From Blastococcus haudaquaticus (lineage in GTDB: Bacteria > Actinomycetota > Actinomycetes > Mycobacteriales > Geodermatophilaceae): 64,000 nucleotides of DNA. The notes beneath the pieces were generated by a model that did not search any database, was not told the origin of the DNA, and saw nothing but the letters and a program-made list of their open reading frames with translations. The position numbers were made by a program, and so were the translations under genes. Location: positions 1 through 64,000 of the forward strand of contig NZ_OCNK01000005.1 of the NCBI RefSeq assembly GCF_900230285.1. The letters run 5' to 3'. This document shows, in pieces, positions 1-8,242 of the stretch (positions are counted from its first letter, which is position 1; each line of letters opens with the position of its first letter).

Positions 1-1512
1 GCACGAACCGCTGCAGGGCCGCACTCGGCTGGTAGCCGGCGGTCGGTGGCGGTGGCCGGAGGCTCTGTCCGGTGGTGGCGGTGCGGCGGATCTCGGTGGG
101 GAAGGTGAGGGCGCGCAGCTGCCCGGACAGTTCGTCGATGACCGCGATCCGGGGCAGTTCGGCCAGCCCGGTTCCGGCGACCGACCGCAGGTTCAGCAGG
201 TCGGCCAACGCCGACCCCTGCCCGCCCGTGCCCGTGCCGGTGCTGCCTTCGGTGCTGGTTTCGGTGCTGGTTTCGGTGTCGGTCTCTGTCGCGTCGCTGT
301 CTGAGTCGGCGGGGTCCGTCCCGGCGGCCGTGTCGGCGTCGGTGTCGGTGTCGGCGGCCGTGTCGGGGTCGGTGTCGGGGTGGGTGGCTGCGTGGTTGTC
401 GGGTGGGGTCGGCGGGAGCAGGCCGAGGGCGGTGGCCAGGGCGCGGACCAGCTCGGCGGGAACCGGCTGGCCGTCGACCTCACCGGGCTCGTCGCCGCCG
501 GTGAGGGTGCCCACGCCGGCGACCACGGTCAGCTGCGCGCGCACCGGTGGCCGCCCGTCGGCGTCGGGGCGCAGCAGCAGATCGACCAGGCAGTCGACCA
601 TCCGCTGATCTTTGGTCCGCCCGTCCCCGGGCGTCGCGCACTCCAGCGCGTAGGCCTCCAGCATCCGGTAGCAGGCCCGGGCGACCGGCACCGGCAGCGT
701 CGCGGTCAGCGACGCCATTCCGTCCTCACCGGGGTGCACCCGCACCGACCGGTCCCGCACCGCGGCGGCCAGCCGCCGGGCGGCCGCCGACGCGTCCGCG
801 CGCAGCACCGCCCGCTTGGCCGCGACCCGCAGCGCGGACACGTTCTTCCCGCCCGCCCGGGCCAGCACCCGGGCCTCCACCTGTCCGCGGACCGTGTCCT
901 CGGCGATCGGGGCGAGCACCTCGCACAGCATCCGGGCGTGCGCCCACGACAGGTCCCCGACCTCGAGTGCGGCCAGCGTGGCCGGCAGCTGCTGCACCAG
1001 GGTGATCGAGTCGGCCAGCAGCGCCGCGGCCGCCGGCGCCGACAGGCTCAACCCGACCATCACCTCATCGACCGCCCACTCACTCACCGCCGTCAGCGCC
1101 GCCGGCCGGGCCGCCCGGGAGGAGGCCGCCGCCGCACCCACCTCGGGGTCGGCGCGGTCCAACACCGACGCCGGGCGGGCCGCGGCGAACCCGGCCAGCG
1201 CGCGGGCCTGCTGCGCGGCCGCCTCCGACTGCACCCGCTGCGCCTCCGCCGCCGCCCGCAGATGACCCGCGCCGCGCTCCAGCAACCGGGCCAGCGGCAG
1301 ACCTTCGGGCTCGACCCCGCCGGTCAGCGCAGCGCCGTCCACCACCGAGCGCAGCGTCCGCCCGTTCCCGTGCGAGGCGGACGCGAGGACGACCGGGCGG
1401 CGCTGCTCGATGAGTTCCACGCGCAGCGGCAACACGGCCACCAGCCCGGCCGCAGCCGCTCCTCCAGCGCCGACCAGCGGCCCTCCGGAACGGCATGCGC
1501 ATCATCGAACAT
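1..1512 (-). pseudogene. DUF222 / 13E12-repeat family protein, 5' part, frameshifted near its start; runs off the left edge
   Basis: This is the N-terminal part of a DUF222 (13E12 repeat) protein, a family that normally ends in an HNH nuclease motif; the window stops at '..ALQRFV', where that motif would begin. The ATG at 1512 opens with MFDDAHAVPEGRWSALEERL, then this frame ends at 1324. The rest of the conserved protein, from GLVAVLPLRVELIEQRR onward, lies in another frame from about 1450 down to 1 with no stop. Adding one base near 1449-1452 joins the two frames (..EERLR-A-GLVAV..). A TAGGAT hexamer 7 nt upstream supports the ATG as the native start. An alternative is a shorter protein from the GTG at 1441. 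The family is common and often multicopy in Geodermatophilaceae; its role is unknown. Family call is firm; the frameshift could be real or an assembly error. Confidence 0.82.
220..415 (-). repeat. Low-complexity Asp/Thr/Ser/Glu tract inside the DUF222 protein
   Basis: On the minus strand this part of the DUF222 frame reads as alternating Asp-Thr, then Glu-Thr-Ser-Thr, then Gly-Thr dipeptides. The DNA is a degenerate run of short units (gtcggtgtcgg-like on the plus strand). It sits between the conserved helical DUF222 part and the expected HNH end, so it looks like an expandable acidic linker. Confidence 0.8.
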
Positions 1513-1519
1513 GCGTTCG

Positions 1520-1525
1520 ATCCTA
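1520..1525 (-). promoter_or_regulatory. -10 element TAGGAT, leaderless-type, DUF222 gene
   Basis: TAGGAT on the minus strand ends 7 nt before the ATG at 1512, the spacing expected if transcription begins at the start codon. Confidence 0.5.
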
Positions 1526-1619
1526 GCGGTCGGCCAGCCGCGCGACCAGCAGAAGGAGCGCCTGTGGACGATCAGCAGAGGGTGTGGACGAGCGCCGGCA
1601 GGACAGGCCCGGAACAGCA

Positions 1620-1654
1620 CAGTGGCCCGGCACCGAGACGGTGCCGGGCCACTG
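1620..1654 (-). terminator. Perfect hairpin downstream of the amino acid binding protein gene
   Basis: Arms at 1620-1634 and 1640-1654 pair perfectly over 15 bp around a 5-nt loop (gagac). It lies 36 nt past the stop of the binding-protein gene. No T-run follows on either strand, so it would act as an actinobacterial U-less terminator or mRNA 3' stabiliser; it may serve both directions. Confidence 0.75.
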
Positions 1655-1690
1655 CGGTGGCGCTACCGGATCAGCATCCGGCGAGGTGCA

Positions 1691-3019
1691 TCAGCGCTGC
1701 GGGCCGACGCCGTTCGAGTTGAGACCCTCGAGGATCCGCGAGGACTCCTCGAACCCGATGACCACGATGGCGTCGGGGTTGAAGTCGACCATCTGCTGGA
1801 CCTCGGAGTCGAAGTTCGCAGCCTGCGGGTCGTAGGTGATGCTCTGGATGTCGTCCTCGGAGAGACCCGCGTCGACCAGGTTCTGCAGGGTGTTCTCCGC
1901 GAGACCGGTGCCGTACGGGTCGTTGAGGGCCAGGATCCCGACGGTGTTGTTGCCGTCCTCGATGATCAGGTCGGCCAGGGCGCGAGCCTGCAGCGTGTCC
2001 GGCGGCGCCGTACGGAAGTACAGGCCGTTGTCGTTGTAGGTCGTGAACTGGTCCGACGTGTTCGCCGGCGAGATCTGCATGACGCCGGCCTGCGTGATGG
2101 CGTCGATGACGGTGAGGCTCACGCCCGAGGACGCAGCGCCGACGATCACGTTGACGCCCGACTGGAGGAGACGGTCGACCGTCTGCGTCGCGGTGTCGGT
2201 GGAGGCGTCGCCGGAGTCACCCTCGACGAGCTGGACCGGCTGACCGAAGACGCCACCGGCCTCGTTGATGTCCTGGATGGCGAGCTTGGCGCCGGCGACC
2301 TCCGGCGGGCCGAGGAACGCGAGGTTCCCGGTCAGCGGGAGCAGGGTCCCGACGACCAGCGGCGCGCCGCCCGTGGCGGTCGGGACGGGGTCGGGGCCCT
2401 CGTCGGTGGCGGCGTTGGCCTCGTCGCCGGCGAGCACGAACTCCGTGGCGTCGTCGTCGAGGGCGTTGTCGTCACCGAACTGCAGGATGCCGAAGCTGGC
2501 CTCGGCCGGCTCACCGGCCTCGGCGAAGCTCAGGGGACCGGAGGCACCGTCGTAGTCGACGTTGCCGCCGCCGGCCAGGATCTCCGCGCAGGCGGCGAAG
2601 TCGGTGCAGGCCTCGCCACCGAAGGTCAGTCCGTTGACGTAGGGCGCGAAGGCCGTGGCCTGGTTGGTGCCGGCAGCCTGGGCCGCCAGCGCCGCCAGGA
2701 CGATCGCGTCGTAGGTCTCACCCGCGTAGTTGAGGTCCTGGAGCTCGGGGTCGACCTCCTTCAGGCGGTCCACGAAGTCCGAGGACAGGTCGGTGAGCGG
2801 CGTGGTCCCGCGCATCCCGGCGAGGGAACCCTCCTCGGAGAAGTCCTCGCCGAGGGCGTTACCCATGTTGCCGTCGGTGCCGTAGATGTTGACCTGCTTC
2901 TCACCGCTGTCAGCGCCGGTGTCGCCGCCCTCGTCCTCGCTACCGCCGCCACAGGCGGAGATGGCGAGGAGGGCGGCACCAGTGACGGCGATGCTGCGGG
3001 CAGTGGTGCCAGTGCGCAT
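1691..3019 (-). CDS. Branched-chain amino acid ABC transporter substrate-binding lipoprotein (LivK/Peripla_BP_6 type)
   Basis: Predicted extracytoplasmic binding protein for leucine/isoleucine/valine or a related ligand, 442 residues. The start ATG at 3019 has GGGAG 8 nt upstream and begins a lipoprotein signal peptide: two early Arg, a hydrophobic stretch at residues 10-20, and lipobox I-S-A-C with Cys23 as the lipidated residue. An acidic Ser/Asp/Glu/Gly linker follows. The mature part has the type I periplasmic fold, with TLLPLTGNLAFLGPPEVAGA at the first strand, then NEAGGVFGQPV and SSGVSLTVID. The ORF is open 34 codons further upstream but that extension would hide the signal. No livH, livM, livG or livF is nearby, which is unusual (see findings). 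Ligand is inferred from family only. Confidence 0.9.
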   Translation of the reverse strand: MRTGTTARSIAVTGAALLAISACGGGSEDEGGDTGADSGEKQVNIYGTDGNMGNALGEDFSEEGSLAGMRGTTPLTDLSSDFVDRLKEVDPELQDLNYAGETYDAIVLAALAAQAAGTNQATAFAPYVNGLTFGGEACTDFAACAEILAGGGNVDYDGASGPLSFAEAGEPAEASFGILQFGDDNALDDDATEFVLAGDEANAATDEGPDPVPTATGGAPLVVGTLLPLTGNLAFLGPPEVAGAKLAIQDINEAGGVFGQPVQLVEGDSGDASTDTATQTVDRLLQSGVNVIVGAASSGVSLTVIDAITQAGVMQISPANTSDQFTTYNDNGLYFRTAPPDTLQARALADLIIEDGNNTVGILALNDPYGTGLAENTLQNLVDAGLSEDDIQSITYDPQAANFDSEVQQMVDFNPDAIVVIGFEESSRILEGLNSNGVGPQR

Positions 3020-3155
3020 CAAGGAACTCCCAGTGTCATCGTTCTCTGCGTCGGTGAGCGGAAATCCGCGCATGGACGCCGATCGGTGCGGAGAACCTAA
3101 CTGCCACGGGGAGCGATGCACCCGGCCTCACACGGACCGTGATGAGGTCGTGATC

Positions 3156-3172
3156 TCGGCGTGTCACGCCGA
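3156..3172. promoter_or_regulatory. 17-bp palindrome between livK-like gene and pdtaR
   Basis: tcggcgtg-t-cacgccga is a perfect inverted repeat with 8-bp arms and a 1-nt centre. It lies about 140 bp upstream of the binding-protein start and 60 bp past the pdtaR stop. The single-base centre suits a protein operator better than an RNA hairpin. No regulator can be named. Confidence 0.35.
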
Positions 3173-3230
3173 CAACACGCCGGAACCTTGCGTCACACGG
3201 GTGACACAGGGGCGCAGACGGCGCCGTCGG

Positions 3231-3854
3231 TCAGGCGGGAGCGTCGCCCGCGGCGGTGCCGGGGGTCGCGTCGGCCACGGCGCCGGCGTCGACGATGGTC
3301 TGCGCCAGAGCCTTCATCGACGTCCGCTGGTTCATGGCCGTCCGCTGGATCCACCGGAAGGCCTCCGCCTCGGTGATCCCCTGCTCGGACATGAGCAGAC
3401 CCTTCGCCTTCTCGACGACCTTGCGCGTCTCCAGCCGCTCCTCGAGGGTGCGGACCTCGCCGTCCAGCGCCGTCATCTCCGAGAACCGTGCGCGCGCCAC
3501 CTCGATGGCGGGGACCAGGTCGTTCTTGGAGAAGGGCTTCACCAGGTAGGCCATCGCACCGGCGTCGCGCGCCCGCTCGACGAGCTCCCGCTGGCTGAAC
3601 GCGGTGAGCACGATGACCGGCGCGACCCGGGCCTGGGCGATCTGCTCGGCCGCCGACAGGCCGTCCAGCACGGGCATCTGGATGTCGAGGATGACCAGGT
3701 CGGGCCGCAGCTCGAGGGCCCGGTCCACGGCCTGCTGCCCGTCCCCGACCTCGGCGACGACGGAGTAGCCCTCTTCCTCCAACATCTCCTTGAGGTCGAG
3801 GCGGATGAGTGCCTCGTCCTCGGCGATGATGACCCGGATCGTCTCGCTGCTCAC
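3231..3854 (-). CDS. pdtaR: ANTAR-domain response regulator PdtaR
   Basis: Cytoplasmic two-component response regulator of 207 residues that binds RNA rather than DNA. Residues 1-120 form a receiver domain with acidic pair Glu12-Asp13, phospho-acceptor Asp57 (VILDIQMP) and the conserved Lys in YLVKPF. Residues about 125-190 form the ANTAR domain (EKAKGLLMSEQGITEAEAFR), which in this family binds paired hexaloop hairpins and prevents transcription termination. In mycobacteria the partner kinase is PdtaS; no kinase gene is present here. The start is GTG at 3854, with TAGGCT 6 nt upstream, suggesting a leaderless mRNA. The last 18 residues are Ala/Thr/Gly-rich and probably disordered. Next to pyk and livK as in other actinobacteria. 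Confidence 0.95.
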   Translation of the reverse strand: MSSETIRVIIAEDEALIRLDLKEMLEEEGYSVVAEVGDGQQAVDRALELRPDLVILDIQMPVLDGLSAAEQIAQARVAPVIVLTAFSQRELVERARDAGAMAYLVKPFSKNDLVPAIEVARARFSEMTALDGEVRTLEERLETRKVVEKAKGLLMSEQGITEAEAFRWIQRTAMNQRTSMKALAQTIVDAGAVADATPGTAAGDAPA

Positions 3855-3860
3855 GGATGG

Positions 3861-3866
3861 AGCCTA
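3861..3866 (-). promoter_or_regulatory. -10 element TAGGCT, leaderless-type, pdtaR
   Basis: TAGGCT on the minus strand ends 6 nt before the GTG start of pdtaR. Confidence 0.55.
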
Positions 3867-3928
3867 GCCACGTCAGGTGTCGACGGCGTCACCGATAGGC
3901 TTCCCTGGCCCGCCGGGCATCCCGGCAC

Positions 3929-4002
3929 GCCCCCGTACCCCAATCGGCAGAGGGAGCGGATTCAAAACCCGCGCAGTGTGCGTTCGAGTCGCACCGGGGG
4001 CA
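3929..4002 (+). tRNA. tRNA with CAA anticodon (Leu by codon), short variable loop
   Basis: Hand-folded cloverleaf of 74 nt. Acceptor stem gcccccg/cgggggc pairs 7 of 7, discriminator A at 4002, no encoded CCA. D stem ccc/ggg (3938-3940 with 3952-3954) with GG in the loop. Anticodon stem 3956-3960 with 3968-3972 (four pairs and one A-C), loop ttcaaaa, anticodon CAA at 3963-3965. T stem gtgcg/cgcac with loop ttcgagt. The variable region is only 5 nt (3973-3977), so this is a class I shape, whereas bacterial tRNA-Leu normally has a long variable arm. The codon read would be UUG (Leu); A73 fits leucine. Charging identity cannot be proved from sequence. Confidence 0.88.
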
Positions 4003-4015
4003 CTCTGTCGAATCG

Positions 4016-4032
4016 CCGATCCTTCGGATCGG
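4016..4032 (+). terminator. Short hairpin after the tRNA
   Basis: ccgatcc-ttc-ggatcgg, 7-bp arms with a 3-nt loop, starts 14 nt after the tRNA 3' end. No T-run follows. Likely 3' end signal for the tRNA transcript. Confidence 0.45.
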
Positions 4033-4205
4033 CACCGCGGCCAGGTGCCGTCCCCTCCCTGCGCTGAGCTCATCTCCGGTGTTCGTCGGGGACCCTTCGG
4101 GCCCCGCTCCTCGCACCGTCTCGCAGAGCGGCTCCTGTCCCAGCGTCCTCGTCCCCTGTCCGACGCTCCTCGCGGACCCCTCCGGGGCCCACTCGTCGTG
4201 CCGAA

Positions 4206-4211
4206 TACCCT
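4206..4211 (+). promoter_or_regulatory. -10 element TACCCT, leaderless-type, PLP decarboxylase
   Basis: TACCCT ends 6 nt before the GTG at 4218 and supports that start over the internal ATG at 4239. Confidence 0.55.
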
Positions 4212-4217
4212 CGGCCC

Positions 4218-5855
4218 GTGACCGAGCCTGCGCCGCACATGACTCCCGAGCAGTTCCGGCAGCACGGCCACGAGGTCGTCGACTGGATCGCCGACTACTG
4301 GTCGCGGATCGGCGAGTTCCCGGTCCGCTCCCAGGTCTCCCCCGGCGACGTGCGCGCCACCCTCCCAACCCAGGCCCCCGAGCAGGGCGAGCCGTTCTCC
4401 GCCGTCCTCGCCGACCTGGAGCGCGTCGTCCTCCCGGGCACGACGCACTGGCAGCACCCAGGCTTCTTCGGCTACTTCCCCGCGAACACCTCGGGTCCGT
4501 CCGTGCTGGGCGACCTGGTGTCCGCCGGCCTCGGCGTCCAGGGCATGTCGTGGGTGACCAGCCCCGCCGCCACCGAGCTCGAGCAGCACGTCATGGACTG
4601 GTTCGCCGACCTCCTGGGACTGCCCGCGTCCTTCCGGTCCACCGGCACCGGTGGCGGCGTGGTCCAGGACTCCAGCTCCGGCGCCAACCTGGTCGCCCTC
4701 CTGGCCGCGCTCCACCGCGCGAGCACCGGCGCCACGGTCCGCCACGGCGTCGACCCCGACCGCGCCACCGTGTACGTCTCCGCCGAGACGCACTCCTCCA
4801 TGGAGAAGGCCGTGCGGATCGCCGGTCTCGGCAGCGACGCCGTCCGCATCGTGGAGGTCGACGGCGACCTGGCCATGCGGCCGGCCGCCCTGGCCGCCCG
4901 GCTCGAGCGGGACGTCGCCCGTGGCTTCACCCCGGTGCTCGTCTGCGCCACGGTCGGGACCACCTCGACGACGGCGATCGACCCGCTCGCCGAGCTCGGT
5001 CCGATCTGCCAGAAGTACGGCGTCTGGCTGCACGTCGACGCCGCGTACGCCGGCGTCAGCGGCATCGTCCCGGAGCTGCGCGAGCTGCAGGCCGGCGTCG
5101 AATGGGCCGACAGCTACACGACCGACGCCCACAAGTGGCTGCTCACCGGCTTCGACGCGACGCTCTTCTGGGTCGCCGACCGCGCGGCTCTCACGGGTGC
5201 GCTCGCGATCCTCCCGGAGTACCTCCGCAACGCCGCCACCGACGCCGGGGCAGTCGTGGACTTCCGCGACTGGCAGGTCCCGCTGGGCCGCCGCTTCCGC
5301 GCCCTCAAGCTGTGGTTCGTGCTCCGCTGGTACGGCGCCGAGGGCCTCCGGGCGCACATCCGCTCGCACGTCGCCATGGCCCAGCAGCTGGCCGCCTGGG
5401 CCGACGCGGACGAGCGCTTCGACGTGGTCGCCCCGCACCCGCTCGCGCTGGTCTGCCTCCGGCCGCGCTGGAGCGACGAGGTCGACGCCGACGTCGCCAC
5501 CATGACCCTGCTGGAACGGCTCAACGACGGCGGCGAGGTGTTCCTGACCCACACCAACGTCGGTGGCCGGGCGGTGCTGCGGGTCGCCATCGGCTCACCG
5601 GCGACCACTCCCGCCCACGTGGAGCGGATGTGGGCCCTCCTGCGCGAGAACCACGAGTTCCTCGCCACCGACTTCGCCGCCGCGGCCGCGGAGCTGGAGG
5701 CCGAGCGGGAAGCCCAGCGCACCGCCGCGCGCGAGGCCGCGGAGCGAACCATCAGCGAGGCGGAGGCCGAGACGGCCGCCGCCGAGCCCGCCGACGTCGA
5801 ACCCGCCGACGTCGAACCCGCCGAGGAGTCGTTCAGTCCTTCAGCGACCGGATGA
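4218..5855 (+). CDS. Pyridoxal-phosphate-dependent aromatic-L-amino-acid decarboxylase family protein
   Basis: Group II PLP decarboxylase of 545 residues, predicted to decarboxylate an aromatic amino acid (tryptophan, tyrosine or DOPA) to its amine in the cytoplasm. The Schiff-base lysine is Lys306 in TTDAHKWLLTGFD. Other family marks are HWQHPGFFGYFPAN near residue 75, SWVTSPAATELE, GGGVVQDSSSGANL at the PLP phosphate site, and HVDAAYAG with the PLP-pyridine Asp. The core ends near residue 490; a tail rich in Ala and Glu follows, ending in a duplicated PADVE unit, and is probably a coiled or disordered extension. Start is GTG 4218 by the -10 spacing. It converges on tesB, whose stop overlaps its 3' end by 23 nt. 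Exact substrate cannot be told. Confidence 0.88.
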   Translation: MTEPAPHMTPEQFRQHGHEVVDWIADYWSRIGEFPVRSQVSPGDVRATLPTQAPEQGEPFSAVLADLERVVLPGTTHWQHPGFFGYFPANTSGPSVLGDLVSAGLGVQGMSWVTSPAATELEQHVMDWFADLLGLPASFRSTGTGGGVVQDSSSGANLVALLAALHRASTGATVRHGVDPDRATVYVSAETHSSMEKAVRIAGLGSDAVRIVEVDGDLAMRPAALAARLERDVARGFTPVLVCATVGTTSTTAIDPLAELGPICQKYGVWLHVDAAYAGVSGIVPELRELQAGVEWADSYTTDAHKWLLTGFDATLFWVADRAALTGALAILPEYLRNAATDAGAVVDFRDWQVPLGRRFRALKLWFVLRWYGAEGLRAHIRSHVAMAQQLAAWADADERFDVVAPHPLALVCLRPRWSDEVDADVATMTLLERLNDGGEVFLTHTNVGGRAVLRVAIGSPATTPAHVERMWALLRENHEFLATDFAAAAAELEAEREAQRTAAREAAERTISEAEAETAAAEPADVEPADVEPAEESFSPSATG

Positions 5856-6720
5856 GGCCCTCCTGGGCGACGGTGGCGACGTGCGTGCCGTCGGCCGCCC
5901 AGATCTGCCCGAAGCACAGCGCCCGCCCGTAGGAGGCCGCAGGACTGTCGGTCTCGTAGAGGAACCAGTCGTCGGCCCGCACCGGCTGGTGGAACCACAC
6001 AGCGTGGTCCAGGCTCGCGCCGATGAAGTCGGGCCACCCTCCCCCGAGGCGGGCGAAGCCCGCCGACAGGAGCGTCAGGTCGCTCACGAACGTCAGTGCG
6101 GCCGCGTGGACGGCGGACTCGTCGGGCAGCTCGCCGGCCACCCGGAGCCAGGTGCGGGTCTTCGTGTCCGGCGGCGACTTGGGCGGAGCCGCGAACGGGT
6201 CCTCGAGGAACCGCTGCTCCACGACCGACCCCATGGCGGCCATCCACGCCGCCTTGTCCCCGTGCCGGGCGACGATCTCGGCCGTCCCCGGCAGGGTCTG
6301 CGGCGCCGGTACGTCGGGCATGGGCAGGCAGTGCTCGGCGACCGCCTGCTCACCGGCGTGGAAGTCGGCGGTCAACGCGAAGATGGCGACGTCCTCGCCC
6401 TTGCGGTGCTGGCGGGCGACGACCCGCCGCGTCGTGAACGACCGGCCGTCACGGATCCGGTCGACCTCGTAGCGGATCTCCTCGAAGGGATCTCCGGGCC
6501 GGAGGAAGTACGAGTGCAGCGAGTGCACGGCGCGGTCGGCAGGCGCCGTGTGCTCCGCGGCCATCAGCGCCTGGCCGGCGACCTGACCGCCGAAGATCCG
6601 CTGCCGCTCCGTGCTCGGGGTCAGGCCGACGAAGACGTCCGTGTCGCGCTCCTCGAGGCCCAGCACGGACATGAGCGCCGCGGCCTGGCTCTCCCCCGCA
6701 CCGCCCCCGCGTGAGCTCAC
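5833..6720 (-). CDS. tesB: Acyl-CoA thioesterase II (TesB family)
   Basis: Cytoplasmic double-hotdog thioesterase that hydrolyses acyl-CoA to free acid and CoA. The first hotdog contains RIFGGQVAGQALMAA and HSLHSYFLRPGD; the second contains GASLDHAVWFHQPVRADDW and a C-terminal GLIRS, all typical of TesB. The GTG at 6720 overlaps the pyk stop by 4 nt (GTGA), suggesting translational coupling, and gives 295 residues; the ATG at 6672 (279 residues) is the alternative but has no well-spaced Shine-Dalgarno. The residues between the two starts align plausibly with the N-terminus of longer homologues. Co-transcribed with pyk. Physiological acyl chain unknown. Confidence 0.88.
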   Translation of the reverse strand: MSSRGGGAGESQAAALMSVLGLEERDTDVFVGLTPSTERQRIFGGQVAGQALMAAEHTAPADRAVHSLHSYFLRPGDPFEEIRYEVDRIRDGRSFTTRRVVARQHRKGEDVAIFALTADFHAGEQAVAEHCLPMPDVPAPQTLPGTAEIVARHGDKAAWMAAMGSVVEQRFLEDPFAAPPKSPPDTKTRTWLRVAGELPDESAVHAAALTFVSDLTLLSAGFARLGGGWPDFIGASLDHAVWFHQPVRADDWFLYETDSPAASYGRALCFGQIWAADGTHVATVAQEGLIRSLKD

Positions 6721-8132
6721 GAGTCGGTGCCCACCTCGTGCACACGGATCAGGTTGGTGGAGCCCACGGTGTTCGGCGGGCTGCCGGCGACGACGACGAC
6801 GCGGTCGCCGACCTTGAGCCGCCCGATCGACAGCAGCGAGAAGTCCACCTGGGCGACCATGTCGTCGGTGTGCTCGACCATCGGCACCAGGAAGGTCTCC
6901 ACGCCCCAGGACAGGGCCAGCTGGCTGCGCACCCGCGCGTCGACGGTGAAGGCGAGCAGCGGCTGCCGCGGGTGCAGCGCCGCCAGACGGCGCGCGGTCT
7001 CCCCGGTCTGCGTGAAGGTGGCGAGGGCCTTCACGTCCAGGCTCTCCGCGATGTCCTTCGCCGCGCGGACGATCGCCCCGGAACGCGACCGGGAGCGGCG
7101 GGCCACGTCGGGCACCCACAGGGTGTCGCTCTCGACGGCGTCGATGATGCGCTCCATCGTGCGCACCGCCCCGATCGGGTGCGCCCCCACGGAGGTCTCC
7201 CCCGACAGCATCACCGCGTCCGCACCGTCGAGGACGGCGTTGGCGACGTCCGAGGCCTCGGCGCGGGTGGGGCGCGAGTTGGTGATCATCGACTCGAGCA
7301 TCTGCGTGGCCACGATGACCGGCTTGTTGCGCTCCCGGGCGGCCTGGACGGCGCGCTTCTGCACGAGCGGTACCTGCTCCAGCGCAAGCTCCACGCCGAG
7401 GTCGCCGCGGGCCACCATGATCCCGTCGAATGCCTCGACGATCGCTTCGAGGTTCTCGACCGCCTCCGGCTTCTCGAGCTTCGCGATGACGGGGACGGTG
7501 ACGTCCTCCTGCCGCATGATGTCGCGCACGAGCTCGAAGTCCGCCGGTGACCGGACGAACGACAGGGCGATGAAGTCGACGCCTAGGTGCAGGGCGAAGC
7601 GGAGATCCTCCTCGTCCTTGTCCGACAGCGCGGGGACGCTCACCGCCACGCCGGGCAGGGACAGGCCCTTGTTGTTGGACACCTCGCCGCCCTCGACGAC
7701 GAGGCAGAAGACGTCCGGCCCCTGGGTCCGCACCACCGTGAGGGCGAGCTTGCCGTCGTCGACGAGGAGCCGGTCGCCCACCCGCACGTCGTCGGAGAGG
7801 TTCTTGTACGTGGTCGAGACCCGCTCGGCGGTGCCCTGGACGTCCTCGGTGGTGATGCAGACCTGCGAGCCGGTGGGCCAGTTCACCGGACCGTCGGCGA
7901 AGGTGCCCAGCCGGATCTTCGGGCCCTGGAGGTCGGCGAGGACGGCGACGGCGTGGCCGGTGGCGTCCGATGCCTCGCGGACCAGCCGATAGGCGGTGGC
8001 GTGGTGCTCGTGCGCCCCGTGGCTGAAGTTGAGCCGGGCGACGTCCATGCCGGCCTCGACGAGGGCGGTGATCTGCTCCAGGGAGCTGGTCGCAGGTCCG
8101 AGGGTGCAGACGATCTTGGCGCGGCGGGACAT
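6717..8132 (-). CDS. pyk: Pyruvate kinase
   Basis: Glycolytic enzyme converting phosphoenolpyruvate and ADP to pyruvate and ATP, 471 residues, usual family length. N-terminal RRAKIVCTLGPA, substrate-site MDVARLNFSHG, B-domain, VPVIAKLEKPEA (catalytic Lys), and the signature MVARGDLGVELALEQVP are all intact, followed by the allosteric C domain. The ATG at 8132 has TAGCGT 7 nt upstream, pointing to a leaderless transcript; the frame is open further upstream but without pyk homology. The stop overlaps the tesB GTG. Adjacent to pdtaR in many actinobacteria, separated here by the tRNA and decarboxylase. Confidence 0.97.
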   Translation of the reverse strand: MSRRAKIVCTLGPATSSLEQITALVEAGMDVARLNFSHGAHEHHATAYRLVREASDATGHAVAVLADLQGPKIRLGTFADGPVNWPTGSQVCITTEDVQGTAERVSTTYKNLSDDVRVGDRLLVDDGKLALTVVRTQGPDVFCLVVEGGEVSNNKGLSLPGVAVSVPALSDKDEEDLRFALHLGVDFIALSFVRSPADFELVRDIMRQEDVTVPVIAKLEKPEAVENLEAIVEAFDGIMVARGDLGVELALEQVPLVQKRAVQAARERNKPVIVATQMLESMITNSRPTRAEASDVANAVLDGADAVMLSGETSVGAHPIGAVRTMERIIDAVESDTLWVPDVARRSRSRSGAIVRAAKDIAESLDVKALATFTQTGETARRLAALHPRQPLLAFTVDARVRSQLALSWGVETFLVPMVEHTDDMVAQVDFSLLSIGRLKVGDRVVVVAGSPPNTVGSTNLIRVHEVGTDS

Positions 8133-8139
8133 GGCGATA

Positions 8140-8145
8140 ACGCTA
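8140..8145 (-). promoter_or_regulatory. -10 element TAGCGT, leaderless-type, pyk
   Basis: TAGCGT on the minus strand ends 7 nt before the pyk ATG. Confidence 0.5.
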
Positions 8146-8242
8146 GTGGCTAGACGAAATGATCTCGCCCGCGGCCCGGCGACCGCGTGTCGGGTGCCCC
8201 GCCGAGTGGGGCCCGGAGGGCTCCGCGCAGGAGGGACTGACA

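Noticed and set aside
380-3100. Plus-strand open frame of about 900 codons across DUF222 and livK
   Set aside because: It spans two unrelated minus-strand genes and their terminator and has no domain; antisense artefact.
5780-5825. Duplicated PADVE unit at the decarboxylase C-terminus as a mobile repeat
   Set aside because: Only two tandem copies of 15 bp; simple slippage in a disordered tail.
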